Positions 24,299-31,935 of a stretch of 33,969 nt of DNA are shown here, piece after piece. The stretch lies in NCBI GenBank assembly GCA_002332615.1, contig DDAL01000008.1:384890-418858 (forward strand). Reading direction: 5' to 3'. Source of the stretch: Sphingobacteriaceae bacterium UBA2059 (GTDB lineage: Bacteria; Bacteroidota; Bacteroidia; Sphingobacteriales; Sphingobacteriaceae). The position numbers and the translations under genes are program-made. Position 1 is the first letter of the stretch. Every line of letters begins with the position of its first letter. A model generated the notes under the pieces. That model made no database searches. It was not told where the DNA came from and worked only from the letters and a program-made list of their open reading frames with translations.

Positions 24299-25375
24299 AT
24301 GTTAGAAAAACTAGAAGCAATTAAACTCCGATGGGAAGAGGTAGAGCGCGAGCTGAGTAACCCTGCTACATTGAGCGACATGAAGCGGTTTACCCAGTTA
24401 AACAAGGAGTATAAAGATCTGGGCAAAATTGTCGACGAATATAAAATATATAAAAATGTGGTGTCTAATATAGATGCCAACAAGCAAATACTGGCTACCG
24501 AAAAGGACGACGAACTTAAGGACATGGCCAAGATGGAACTGGATGAGCTCCTTCGGCAGCGCGAAGAGCTGGAAGAACGCATTCGCCTGATGCTGATTCC
24601 CAAAGATCCGGAAGATGCCAAGAACGCGGTGTTCGAAATTCGGGGAGGTACCGGGGGCGATGAGGCTGCCCTCTTTGCGGGCGACCTGTATCGCATGTAT
24701 ACCCGCTTTTTTGAAAGCAAAGGCTGGCGCACCGAAGTGGTGGACGTTACGGAAGGCACGGCCGGCGGATACAAGGAGGTGATTTTAAAAGTAAGCGGCG
24801 AAGACGTATACGGGCAGCTTAAATACGAGTCGGGCGTGCATAGGGTACAGCGCGTTCCCGAAACCGAAACCCAGGGCCGCGTGCACACCTCGGCAGCATC
24901 TGTAGCCGTATTGCCCGAAGTAGAAGAGGTGGATTTTTACCTCAATCCGGCCGACATTGAAATGCAAACCTCCCGCTCCGGAGGCGCAGGCGGGCAAAAC
25001 GTAAATAAGGTTGAAACAAAAGTTCAGCTTACCCACAAACCTAGCGGCATGGTGGTAGTGTGCCAGGTAGAGCGCTCACAGCTGGCCAATCGCGAGCTGG
25101 CTATGGAGATGCTGCGAAGCAAGCTGTACGATCTTGAGGTGCAAAAGCAAACAGGCGATATTGCGGCAAAGCGCAAAAGTATGGTATCTACCGGCGACCG
25201 ATCGGCCAAAATACGAACCTATAACTATCCTCAGGGCCGGGTTACCGAGCATCGTATAGGGCTTACCCAGCATAACCTGCCCGCAGTAATGGATGGCGAT
25301 ATACAAGGCATTATTGATGCACTTCAGTTTGCCGAGAATGCCGAAAAAATGAAAGAGGGTTCTCAAGGTTATTGA
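24299..25375 (+). CDS. prfA: Peptide chain release factor 1
   Basis: RF1 recognises UAA and UAG stop codons and triggers peptide release. At 358 residues it has the standard length, a coiled N-terminal domain rich in E and K, and the catalytic GGQ in SGGAGGQNVNKVETKVQLTH (about residue 230). The anticodon-like region reads VQRVPETETQGRVHTSAASVAVLPE: PET fits the PxT tripeptide of RF1, and HTSAASVAV marks RF1 over RF2, which would have SPF and a programmed frameshift. The start ATG at 24,299 has a -7 box 32 bases upstream. The tRNA-Asp gene follows 83 bases later with its own promoter. Confidence 0.96.
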   Translation: MLEKLEAIKLRWEEVERELSNPATLSDMKRFTQLNKEYKDLGKIVDEYKIYKNVVSNIDANKQILATEKDDELKDMAKMELDELLRQREELEERIRLMLIPKDPEDAKNAVFEIRGGTGGDEAALFAGDLYRMYTRFFESKGWRTEVVDVTEGTAGGYKEVILKVSGEDVYGQLKYESGVHRVQRVPETETQGRVHTSAASVAVLPEVEEVDFYLNPADIEMQTSRSGGAGGQNVNKVETKVQLTHKPSGMVVVCQVERSQLANRELAMEMLRSKLYDLEVQKQTGDIAAKRKSMVSTGDRSAKIRTYNYPQGRVTEHRIGLTQHNLPAVMDGDIQGIIDALQFAENAEKMKEGSQGY

Positions 25376-25409
25376 TAAACAGAGTCTTATAAAAAAGTTA
25401 AAAATAATG

Positions 25410-25439
25410 TTGACAATAAATAGAAAGACACTATATTTG
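25410..25439 (+). promoter_or_regulatory. tRNA-Asp promoter (-33 TTG, -7 TATATTTG)
   Basis: TTG (25,410-25,412) and TATATTTG (25,432-25,439) are 19 bases apart, the preferred Bacteroidota spacing, and precede the tRNA 5' end by 19 bases. This is the cleanest promoter in the window. Confidence 0.8.
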
Positions 25440-25458
25440 CAATCCCAATAGGGAAGAA

Positions 25459-25535
25459 GGTTCGGTAGTTCAGCTGGTTAGAATGCTGGCCTGTCACGCC
25501 GGAGGTCGCGGGTTCGAGTCCCGTCCGGACCGCCA
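25459..25535 (+). tRNA. tRNA-Asp (anticodon GTC), CCA encoded
   Basis: The 77-base gene folds as a cloverleaf. Acceptor arms GGTTCGG and CCGGACC pair with one T-G wobble, the D arm lies in TAGTTCAGCTGGTTAGA, the anticodon loop CTGTCACG carries GTC, and the T arm is GCGGGTTCGAGTCCCGT. The discriminator G and CCA are encoded at the 3' end. It stands at the border between the ordinary GC-richer DNA to the left and the AT-rich accessory segment to the right, a common place for insertions. Confidence 0.97.
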
Positions 25536-25539
25536 GTTT

Positions 25540-25575
25540 AAAAAGGAGGTTTCTCAAAAGAGCCTCCTTTTTTTT
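25540..25575 (+). terminator. Intrinsic terminator of tRNA-Asp
   Basis: AAAAAGGAGG (25,540-25,549) and CCTCC plus a run of eight T (25,563-25,575) form the stem and tail, with a small inner CTC/GAG pairing. It follows the CCA end by 5 bases. Confidence 0.9.
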
Positions 25576-25625
25576 GTGCCTTTGAAAAATGCCATTTTTA
25601 TTGGATCAATCCTTAAAGTCGTAGG

Positions 25626-26085
25626 CTAGGCATATGCTTTCATCAAGCGGTACATAAAAAAGTCGATGTTTCTTACTCCGCTGAATTGACTTCAAAGCGC
25701 TTTTATTTTAGCACTGAAGGACTTGGTAGAAGCATTTGTATTCAGTTATCGAAGTAATTAAGAATGGTAATGTGTTGATTCTGGATAGTCCTTCTTTCCG
25801 AGGAGAAAGCTTCAATGCCAGTCTTTTCCACCTGATCGTACCATTGAGCCAGGCGGGTGTACCCTAGTTCCTTCTCTTTGATAGATGTGAAGATACCAGA
25901 GAGCTTTCTGCTCATCTTGTAAGCCATTTCCAAGTCAGGGTAAAAATTTGGAAAGGCATTTCTGCTCGTTGCCGCTCAGAGGATGTCCAGGCTGTTTGGT
26001 CTTTGAGTAACAGATACCGGCTGCGTGCCGATAGCTGTTTTCTAGTATCACCGTTCTCCAGCAGATCGGGAACATAAGCTTTGTA
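25626..26085 (-). pseudogene. Decayed transposase fragment (ISL3/ISAon1-like C-terminal part), reverse strand
   Basis: Translation in several frames on the reverse strand rebuilds the C-terminal half of a transposase. It opens YKAYVPDLLENGDTRKQ, with SARSRYLLLKDQTAW and SERQRAEMPFQIF next. After a frameshift it continues YPDLEMAYKMSRKLSGIF, LAQWYDQVEKTGIEAF and ILNYFDN. One base is missing after that last segment, giving a stop and a shift, and it resumes as TNASTKSFSAKIKAL, then SQFSGVRNIDFFMYRLMKAYA and a stop at 25,626. NYFDN-RST-NAS-ESF-AKIK and the end GVRNIxFFxxRL are hallmarks of ISAon1-type transposases. At least three lesions make it inactive. The N-terminal half is missing. Confidence 0.8.
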
Positions 26086-26520
26086 GAAGTATTCTCAAAC
26101 GGTGATACATTAAAGCAGTTACTAGCCAGAAGTCGATACGTATTGTATAGGAAACCTGATACCTGGTCGCCAAGCAAGAAAGAGCGAGCTGATCTACTCT
26201 TTGAGAAATACCCTAAACTTAAGCAAGCTTATAACTTAATCCTGAACCTAAGCAATAGCTTTGAGAAAACCACCGACAAACTGTCTGGTCTGGCAAGACT
26301 TCCAAATGCATGAAGAGGTAAGAAATCCGGTTTCAAGTCTTTTAACAGGATTTAAAGATCCATCCAGTATTACTATTAACCATCCTGAACTACTTTGATA
26401 GCCGTTCCACGATGCTTCAGCTGAGTCCTTCAATACCAAAATAAAGGCATTCAAAGCCAGTTTAGAGGAGTAAGAAGCATTGAGTTCTTCTTGTACCGAC
26501 TCCCTCAACTTTATGTTTAA
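26083..26520 (+). pseudogene. Second decayed transposase fragment (ISL3/ISAon1-like C-terminal part), forward strand
   Basis: On the forward strand the same transposase domain reappears with different residues: VEVFSNGDTLKQLLARSRY, VLYRKPDTW, KKERADLLFEKYPKLKQAY and LSNSFEKTTDKLSGLARL. A stop follows, and the reading resumes as ILNYFDSRST; after a single missing base it continues DASAESFNTKIKAFKAS, and after another shift QFRGVRSIEFFLYRLPQLYV ends at 26,520. It begins at the residue position homologous to the start of the reverse-strand fragment, and the two abut head to head near the AAGCTT at 26,076-26,081. The copies differ clearly in sequence, so this is not a simple recent inverted duplication. 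Both lack the N-terminal half and inverted repeats I could identify. Confidence 0.78.
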
Positions 26521-26777
26521 ATACCCTAAGGCCATAACTTTTTTAAATGAAATTACGATAGGAAAGTATAGTAATGCGATAAATTATCATAAATATTGAA
26601 AGACTATTTACAGTAAATTTGAACTTTACACTAACAGTTAGATAACCCATAGAGATTTTCAACGTTAATATTTCCTTTTTTATTTGAAGAAGAAAAAAGT
26701 AGATAGGAATAGAAGTTTTATAGCTGGCGATATTTTAACACCAAGAATTAGAAAGATTAACTTAATATAACCTAGGA

Positions 26778-29000
26778 ATGAAAAGAAAATTTAAACCGAT
26801 CACTCTTGTTTTTTTTATACTTATTCTACCAGGATGCAAGAGCATGCGGTCTACTTCGCAGTCTTTTGATTACAAAAATAATATTACCAACCCCATTACA
26901 CTTGATCATGAAAATGAAATAACTGATCTGATATCAAAGCTTACGTTAGAGGAGAAAGTTGGAATGTTGCATGGAAACAGCAAATTTGCCACAGAAGGAG
27001 TAAAACGGTTAGGAATCCCGGAACTAACTATGACCGATGGTCCACTTGGTATACGGGAGGAGATATCCAGAGACACGTGGAAGCCGCGAGGTTGTACCGA
27101 TGATTTTGCAACGTTTTATCCGGCGGGGGGCGCTATTGCGGCCACTTGGAACCCGGATATGGCCTACGCTTTTGGAAAAAGCATAGGATCAGAAGCACGG
27201 GATAGAAATAAAGATGTCCTGCTTGCTCCTGCTTTTAACATCATTAGAACCCCATTGGGCGGCCGTACTTATGAATACTTCACAGAAGATCCTTTTTTAA
27301 ACAAGAAACTTGCGGTACCTTATGTTATAGGTGTGCAGGAAAATGATGTTTCAGCCTGTATAAAACATTATGCCGTAAACAATCAGGAAACAAATCGAGG
27401 AACTGTGGATGTTATCGTTGATGAACGCACCTTACGTGAGGTATATCTTCCAGCCTTTCACGATGCGGTTGTTGAAGGAAAAGCCTCAAGTATCATGGGT
27501 GCTTATAATAAATTTAGAGGAGATTATCTGAATGAGAACAAATATCTATTGAAAGATATTTTGAAAGACCAATGGAATTTTAAAGGCGTTGTAATTTCCG
27601 ATTGGAATGCGGTTCATAGCACAGCCAAATCATTAAAAAGTGGTCTTGACATAGAAATGGGAACTGAAGTGAATTTTGAAAATTATTATTTTGCTCAACC
27701 GCTTATCGATGCTGTTAAGAATAATGAGGTCGCAGAATCAGAAGTTGATGAGTCGGTGAGACGAGTTTTAAGATTAATGTATACAATTAAAAGTATTGAT
27801 CCCACGTCTCGAAAGCCCGGGAGTCGCAACACTGCCGCTCATTTAGCAGATGCTTATAATATCGCGGCGGAGGCCGTTGTTTTGCTGAAAAATGAAAAAC
27901 AATTATTGCCTTTAAATCTAAAAGGGATCAAAAAACTTGGTGTTATTGGTGCCAATTCTACAAGAAAATATAGCCTTGGAGGTTATGGAGCCGGAGTTAA
28001 AACAAAAACAGAAATTACCCCGTTGGAAGCTTTAAAAGAAAAAATTCCTAGCCACATTCAAATAATCTATGCAGAAGGTTATAAGGAAAAATACCTCAAC
28101 AATGATGAGGTCAAGCAAAATCTGGGCAAAAAAACAGTAAACCAACTGGATCAAAGCTTACTGGCCGAAGCAAAAATGGTAGCAAAGGAATCAGATGTTG
28201 TACTCATTTTTGCAGGGTCAAATCGTGATTTTGAATCTGAAGCAGCGGACAGAGCGGATTTAGAATTACCTTTTGGACAGGTTGAATTGATCAAGGCCGT
28301 AAAAGAAGTCAATCCAAAAACCATTGCTGTTCTTATTGCCGGTGCACCTTATGATCTCAATGAAATCAATAGTAATATATCAACACTTGTATGGAGCTGG
28401 TTCAACGGGTCCGAAGGTGGAAACGCTCTTGCGGACGTGCTTCTAGGTAATGTTAATCCTTCGGGAAAATTGCCTTGGACCATGCCGAAAAAGATTGAAG
28501 ATTCCCCGGCGCACGCCACTAATAGTTTTCCTGGAACTGATAAGGTTGAATACAAAGAAGGTATTCTCGTTGGATACCGGTGGTTCGATGCAAAAAGAAT
28601 AGAGCCGCTTTATCCATTCGGATATGGACTTTCCTATACGACATTCAATGTGAGAAATATTCAAGTTGACAAAAAAAAGAACTACAAAGCTACTGACACA
28701 CTCCAAGTAAGTATGGACGTGCAGAACACTGGTGTAAAATCTGGGAAAGAAGTTATTCAGTTATATTTATCAAAAGCTGACTCTAAAATTGAGCGATCAG
28801 TAAAAGAACTAAAAGGGTTTAAAAAAGTATTTGTAAAGGCAAATTCTTCCCGCCGCATTAACATTAATATACCGATTAAAGAATTTGCATATTATAATGT
28901 ATGCAAATCTGATTGGGATGTTGAATCTGGTGAATATATAATACATGTTGGCAATTCATCAAGAAATATGTTTCAGAAAGTTTCTGTTACAGTTGACTAA
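26778..29000 (+). CDS. GH3 family beta-glucosidase-like lipoprotein
   Basis: This is a 740-residue exported glycoside hydrolase. It begins with a lipoprotein signal peptide whose lipobox is ILPGC (cysteine 20). The GH3 N-terminal barrel shows MTDGPLGIR, GGRTYEYFTEDP and KHYAVNNQE, and the catalytic nucleophile D275 lies in VVISDWN. The second domain carries FESEAADRADLELP (about residue 485), which holds the likely acid/base glutamate, and the C-terminal FnIII-like domain opens with YPFGYGLSYT. Members remove terminal beta-glucose from oligosaccharides. It is the first gene of the AT-rich locus, with a GH30 enzyme next. The 257 bases upstream contain no promoter I can call. Beta-glucan trimming is inferred from the family and neighbour. 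Confidence 0.93.
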   Translation: MKRKFKPITLVFFILILPGCKSMRSTSQSFDYKNNITNPITLDHENEITDLISKLTLEEKVGMLHGNSKFATEGVKRLGIPELTMTDGPLGIREEISRDTWKPRGCTDDFATFYPAGGAIAATWNPDMAYAFGKSIGSEARDRNKDVLLAPAFNIIRTPLGGRTYEYFTEDPFLNKKLAVPYVIGVQENDVSACIKHYAVNNQETNRGTVDVIVDERTLREVYLPAFHDAVVEGKASSIMGAYNKFRGDYLNENKYLLKDILKDQWNFKGVVISDWNAVHSTAKSLKSGLDIEMGTEVNFENYYFAQPLIDAVKNNEVAESEVDESVRRVLRLMYTIKSIDPTSRKPGSRNTAAHLADAYNIAAEAVVLLKNEKQLLPLNLKGIKKLGVIGANSTRKYSLGGYGAGVKTKTEITPLEALKEKIPSHIQIIYAEGYKEKYLNNDEVKQNLGKKTVNQLDQSLLAEAKMVAKESDVVLIFAGSNRDFESEAADRADLELPFGQVELIKAVKEVNPKTIAVLIAGAPYDLNEINSNISTLVWSWFNGSEGGNALADVLLGNVNPSGKLPWTMPKKIEDSPAHATNSFPGTDKVEYKEGILVGYRWFDAKRIEPLYPFGYGLSYTTFNVRNIQVDKKKNYKATDTLQVSMDVQNTGVKSGKEVIQLYLSKADSKIERSVKELKGFKKVFVKANSSRRININIPIKEFAYYNVCKSDWDVESGEYIIHVGNSSRNMFQKVSVTVD

Positions 29001-29135
29001 AATTGGAATCTCTGAAATCGCGCGTCTCTTTAAATGTTGTTATTATAACTAATGTAAACTAATGAAGAGGGAAGGTCATACTGGCCATAATATATCTGTA
29101 CATCTACAACTCATTAAAAATCCCAAAATATTATC

Positions 29136-30593
29136 ATGAAGAAATATCTTCTATTATCCATTTTAGCAATAAGTTCTGTAGTAATAAAAGCGCAGCAAAT
29201 ATCTTATTCATCTAATGTTCTGAAAAAAAAGTTTGAAACGTTAACCGTATATACTACAGCCGAAAACACTAATCTTCGTTTAAGTAAAACAACTTGCCAT
29301 AAGTTTAAGAAAGCTACTCAACCACTCGAAACAGAAATTTCAGTTTTTGTCGACCCTCGAAAAACTTTTCAGACAGTTATAGGAATTGGGGGCGCTGTTA
29401 CTGATGCAAGCGCTGAGGTTTTTGCTAAATTAAATGCTGAGAATCAGAAAAAATTTCTTGAAGCTTACTTTGATAGAGACGAAGGAATTGGGTATTCTTT
29501 ACTTCGTACGACGATCCATAGCTCTGATTTTTCGAGTGCTAGTTATACTTATATAAAAGATGGGGACCAAAACCTTAAAAGTTTTAGTATAGAACATGAT
29601 AAAAAACACAGAATACCCTTGATTAAAAAGGCAATGGCAATTGGTGGAGATCAAATGCTGCTTTACGCCTCACCATGGAGCCCACCTGCTTTTATGAAGA
29701 GCAACGGGACTATGTTAAACGGCGGTTCTTTATTGCCAAAGTATTACGCTAGTTGGGCCACTTATTATACTAAGTTTATCAAAGCTTACGAGAAAGAAGG
29801 CATCCCAATCTGGGGAATAACGATCCAAAACGAACCAATGGCAAATCAGCGGTGGGAATCCTGCATCTATACCGCAGAAGAAGAAAAAGAATTTATTAAA
29901 AATTATCTTGGCCCAATAATGGAAAAAGAAGGTTTGGGTGATAAAAAAATAATAGTATGGGATCACAACAGAGATCTTATTAATGATAGGGCTAACACAA
30001 TATTTAACGATCCCGAAGCCGCAAAATACGCGTGGGGTATTGGATTTCATTGGTATGAAACCTGGGCTGGAGGTGATCCTATGTTTGAAAATGTTAGAAA
30101 GGTAAAAGAATCTTTTCCAGATATTAACATTATTTTTACTGAAGGCTGTGTGGAAAAATTTGATGCTAAAAAGTATCATTTTTGGCCTAATGCTGAGCGT
30201 TATGGCAAATCTATTATTAATGATTTTAACAGTGGAGCTGTAGCATGGACGGATTGGAATATTTTATTAGATCAAAGAGGAGGTCCGAATCATGTAGAAA
30301 ATTTTTGCTTTGCTCCGGTCCATGCTATTACGGATACAAATGAACTAATTTTTACACCTTCATTTTTTTATTTAGGTCATTTTTCAAAATTTATCCGGCC
30401 GAATGCTAGAAGAATAGGCACCTCTACCAGTCGCAGCGTGTTAACTAGTACCTCTTTCGTCAATATCGATAATCAGATTGTCACTGTGGTTATGAATAGT
30501 ACTGATAGTGCGATTACCTATAACTTGTTAGTAGATAGCAATACAGTTGAAATCGAAATTCCTGCGCACGCTTTGCAATCGTTAGTTTATTAA
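29136..30593 (+). CDS. GH30 family glycoside hydrolase, probable beta-glucanase
   Basis: This 485-residue secreted enzyme has a signal peptide ending near residue 20 (IKAQ) and a GH30 catalytic barrel. The acid/base glutamate is E233 in TIQNEP and the nucleophile is E336 in IIFTEGC. FQTVIGIGGAVTDA, LLYASPWSPPAFMK and AVAWTDWNILLD are family segments, and a beta-sandwich follows. The stretch MANQRWESCIYTAEEEKEF and WDHNRDL resembles subfamily GH30_3, known for endo-beta-1,6-glucanases. It follows the GH3 gene on the same strand with a 135-base gap, suggesting joint use on a beta-glucan. Glucosylceramidase activity is the main alternative. Confidence 0.9.
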   Translation: MKKYLLLSILAISSVVIKAQQISYSSNVLKKKFETLTVYTTAENTNLRLSKTTCHKFKKATQPLETEISVFVDPRKTFQTVIGIGGAVTDASAEVFAKLNAENQKKFLEAYFDRDEGIGYSLLRTTIHSSDFSSASYTYIKDGDQNLKSFSIEHDKKHRIPLIKKAMAIGGDQMLLYASPWSPPAFMKSNGTMLNGGSLLPKYYASWATYYTKFIKAYEKEGIPIWGITIQNEPMANQRWESCIYTAEEEKEFIKNYLGPIMEKEGLGDKKIIVWDHNRDLINDRANTIFNDPEAAKYAWGIGFHWYETWAGGDPMFENVRKVKESFPDINIIFTEGCVEKFDAKKYHFWPNAERYGKSIINDFNSGAVAWTDWNILLDQRGGPNHVENFCFAPVHAITDTNELIFTPSFFYLGHFSKFIRPNARRIGTSTSRSVLTSTSFVNIDNQIVTVVMNSTDSAITYNLLVDSNTVEIEIPAHALQSLVY

Positions 30594-30745
30594 GAAATTG
30601 TTTAATTGTATCTTCATTTTTTATTAAAAACCGTAGTTGATAATTACTAGCTTAGGCTTTTGATTTTAGATCTTAGACGGAGCCTATATACGAAAGTGGG
30701 AGGAACAGGCGTTCTTACTTTGTACTTGTGCGATAAAAGATCATT

Positions 30746-31660
30746 TTAATATTCAATTTCGTGTTGTAAATTTTTCTTATATTCTTTCTTGTAATAAAGA
30801 GGCGTACAGCCTTTAATTTTCTTGAATTGACGGTAGAAATTAGATAAATTATTGAACCCTGATTGTAAAGCCGCACCTTGTATGTCTAAATCTTCTTCTA
30901 AAAGATACCTACAGGCATTTGAAACTCTAATCTCAATTAGGAAATCCATAAATGTCTTTTTGGTAATGAGTTTAAAGGTCCGGCAGAAAGAGCTTACACT
31001 CATATTTGCATGATTGGCAATTTCATCTAATGAAATCTCTCGGTTATAATTCTTTAAAGCATAAGAATAAATGGAATCAAATAAGGACATCTTTACATCT
31101 ATGTTGGGACTGAGATTAGAAAAATCTGATATCCTTGATTTTTTGGCATTTATTAATTCTTTCAAAATATGAATCATAAGAATCACCCGATCAATGCCCT
31201 CAGACTTCAAGGTCTTATATAATAGGTTGACAATAACATTTTTAGCTGGTTCTTTGATTGAGAATCCTCTTTTCGAGGCCTCAAAAAATTCCCTAATTAA
31301 GGCTGTTTCTGGGATACAAAAAAAGTCTTTCCCGAGACATTCTTGTGAAAAATGCAACACAAGCGCTTCAACATGCAAGCTGGGATCATTTTGATAAAAT
31401 TCTTCAGTACATCTCCAAGTATGGGGAAGGTTTGGTCCCAAAAAAATCATGTCTCCGTCAGAAAAGTTACTCACATTGTCTCCAATAAATTTAATACCCT
31501 TTCCTTTTAAAGTGTAATGTAATTCCATTTCAGGATGGTAGTGCCAAACACTGTCAAAATAAGGCCGCAAGTCTTTCCTTATACTAAAAGAGATGCCGGG
31601 CCGAAGCGGGACTTTATGAAATGAAGGTTTTACGGAGCTGATTTTAACGTTATTGCTCAT
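30746..31660 (-). CDS. AraC family transcriptional regulator with N-terminal cupin domain
   Basis: This 304-residue cytoplasmic regulator has a cupin-type sensor domain (about residues 20-110; WHYHPEMELHYTLKGKG and FSDGDMIFLGPNLPHTW). Two helix-turn-helix motifs lie near the C-terminus (ISLDEIANHANMSVSSFCRTFK and IQGAALQSGFNNLSNFYRQFK), the usual AraC/XylS arrangement. It is transcribed away from the susC-like gene, the two starts being 275 bases apart, so it is the natural candidate to control that promoter and perhaps the GH3-GH30 pair. The inducer is probably a sugar, which is inference. Confidence 0.93.
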   Translation of the reverse strand: MSNNVKISSVKPSFHKVPLRPGISFSIRKDLRPYFDSVWHYHPEMELHYTLKGKGIKFIGDNVSNFSDGDMIFLGPNLPHTWRCTEEFYQNDPSLHVEALVLHFSQECLGKDFFCIPETALIREFFEASKRGFSIKEPAKNVIVNLLYKTLKSEGIDRVILMIHILKELINAKKSRISDFSNLSPNIDVKMSLFDSIYSYALKNYNREISLDEIANHANMSVSSFCRTFKLITKKTFMDFLIEIRVSNACRYLLEEDLDIQGAALQSGFNNLSNFYRQFKKIKGCTPLYYKKEYKKNLQHEIEY

Positions 31661-31935
31661 AATTCATATTTTGGTAATAAAGTACAAAAATACGCTCAGT
31701 TATCATAAATTAATTTAGTAATAATAAATTAAAATTGAAAATACAAAAGCTTACTTGATTTTTGATAGCTTATAATGCCAATATATAATTGGAATCGTCT
31801 GCAGGACGGTGTAAGTCCTTTAAAATTGAAGAGGAAAAGCTTAGTTTACTATTGTATTATTTTGTCTTTACAAACTAAACTGCCAGTGCCATTTGGTTTC
31901 TTTAAATGTTATAAAACCTACTAAATCTCTTAAAA
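31661..31935. promoter_or_regulatory. Divergent regulatory region between araC-type and susC-type genes
   Basis: This 275-base AT-rich stretch separates two genes transcribed away from each other. I find no exact TAnnTTTG box for either. Between 31,796 and 31,819 two small overlapping hairpins can form (CGTC-tgcag-GACG and AGGAC-ggtgtaa-GTCCT), mutually exclusive, in the likely susC leader. I make no operator call. Confidence 0.4.

Noticed and set aside
24289..24888. Serine-rich open frame opposite prfA
   Set aside because: It arises from antisense reading of the prfA coiled region and has no family resemblance.
24299..25375. PET in place of PAT or PVT in RF1 as a recoding sign
   Set aside because: It still fits PxT, the middle position is variable in the family, and nothing else in the window suggests altered stop-codon use.
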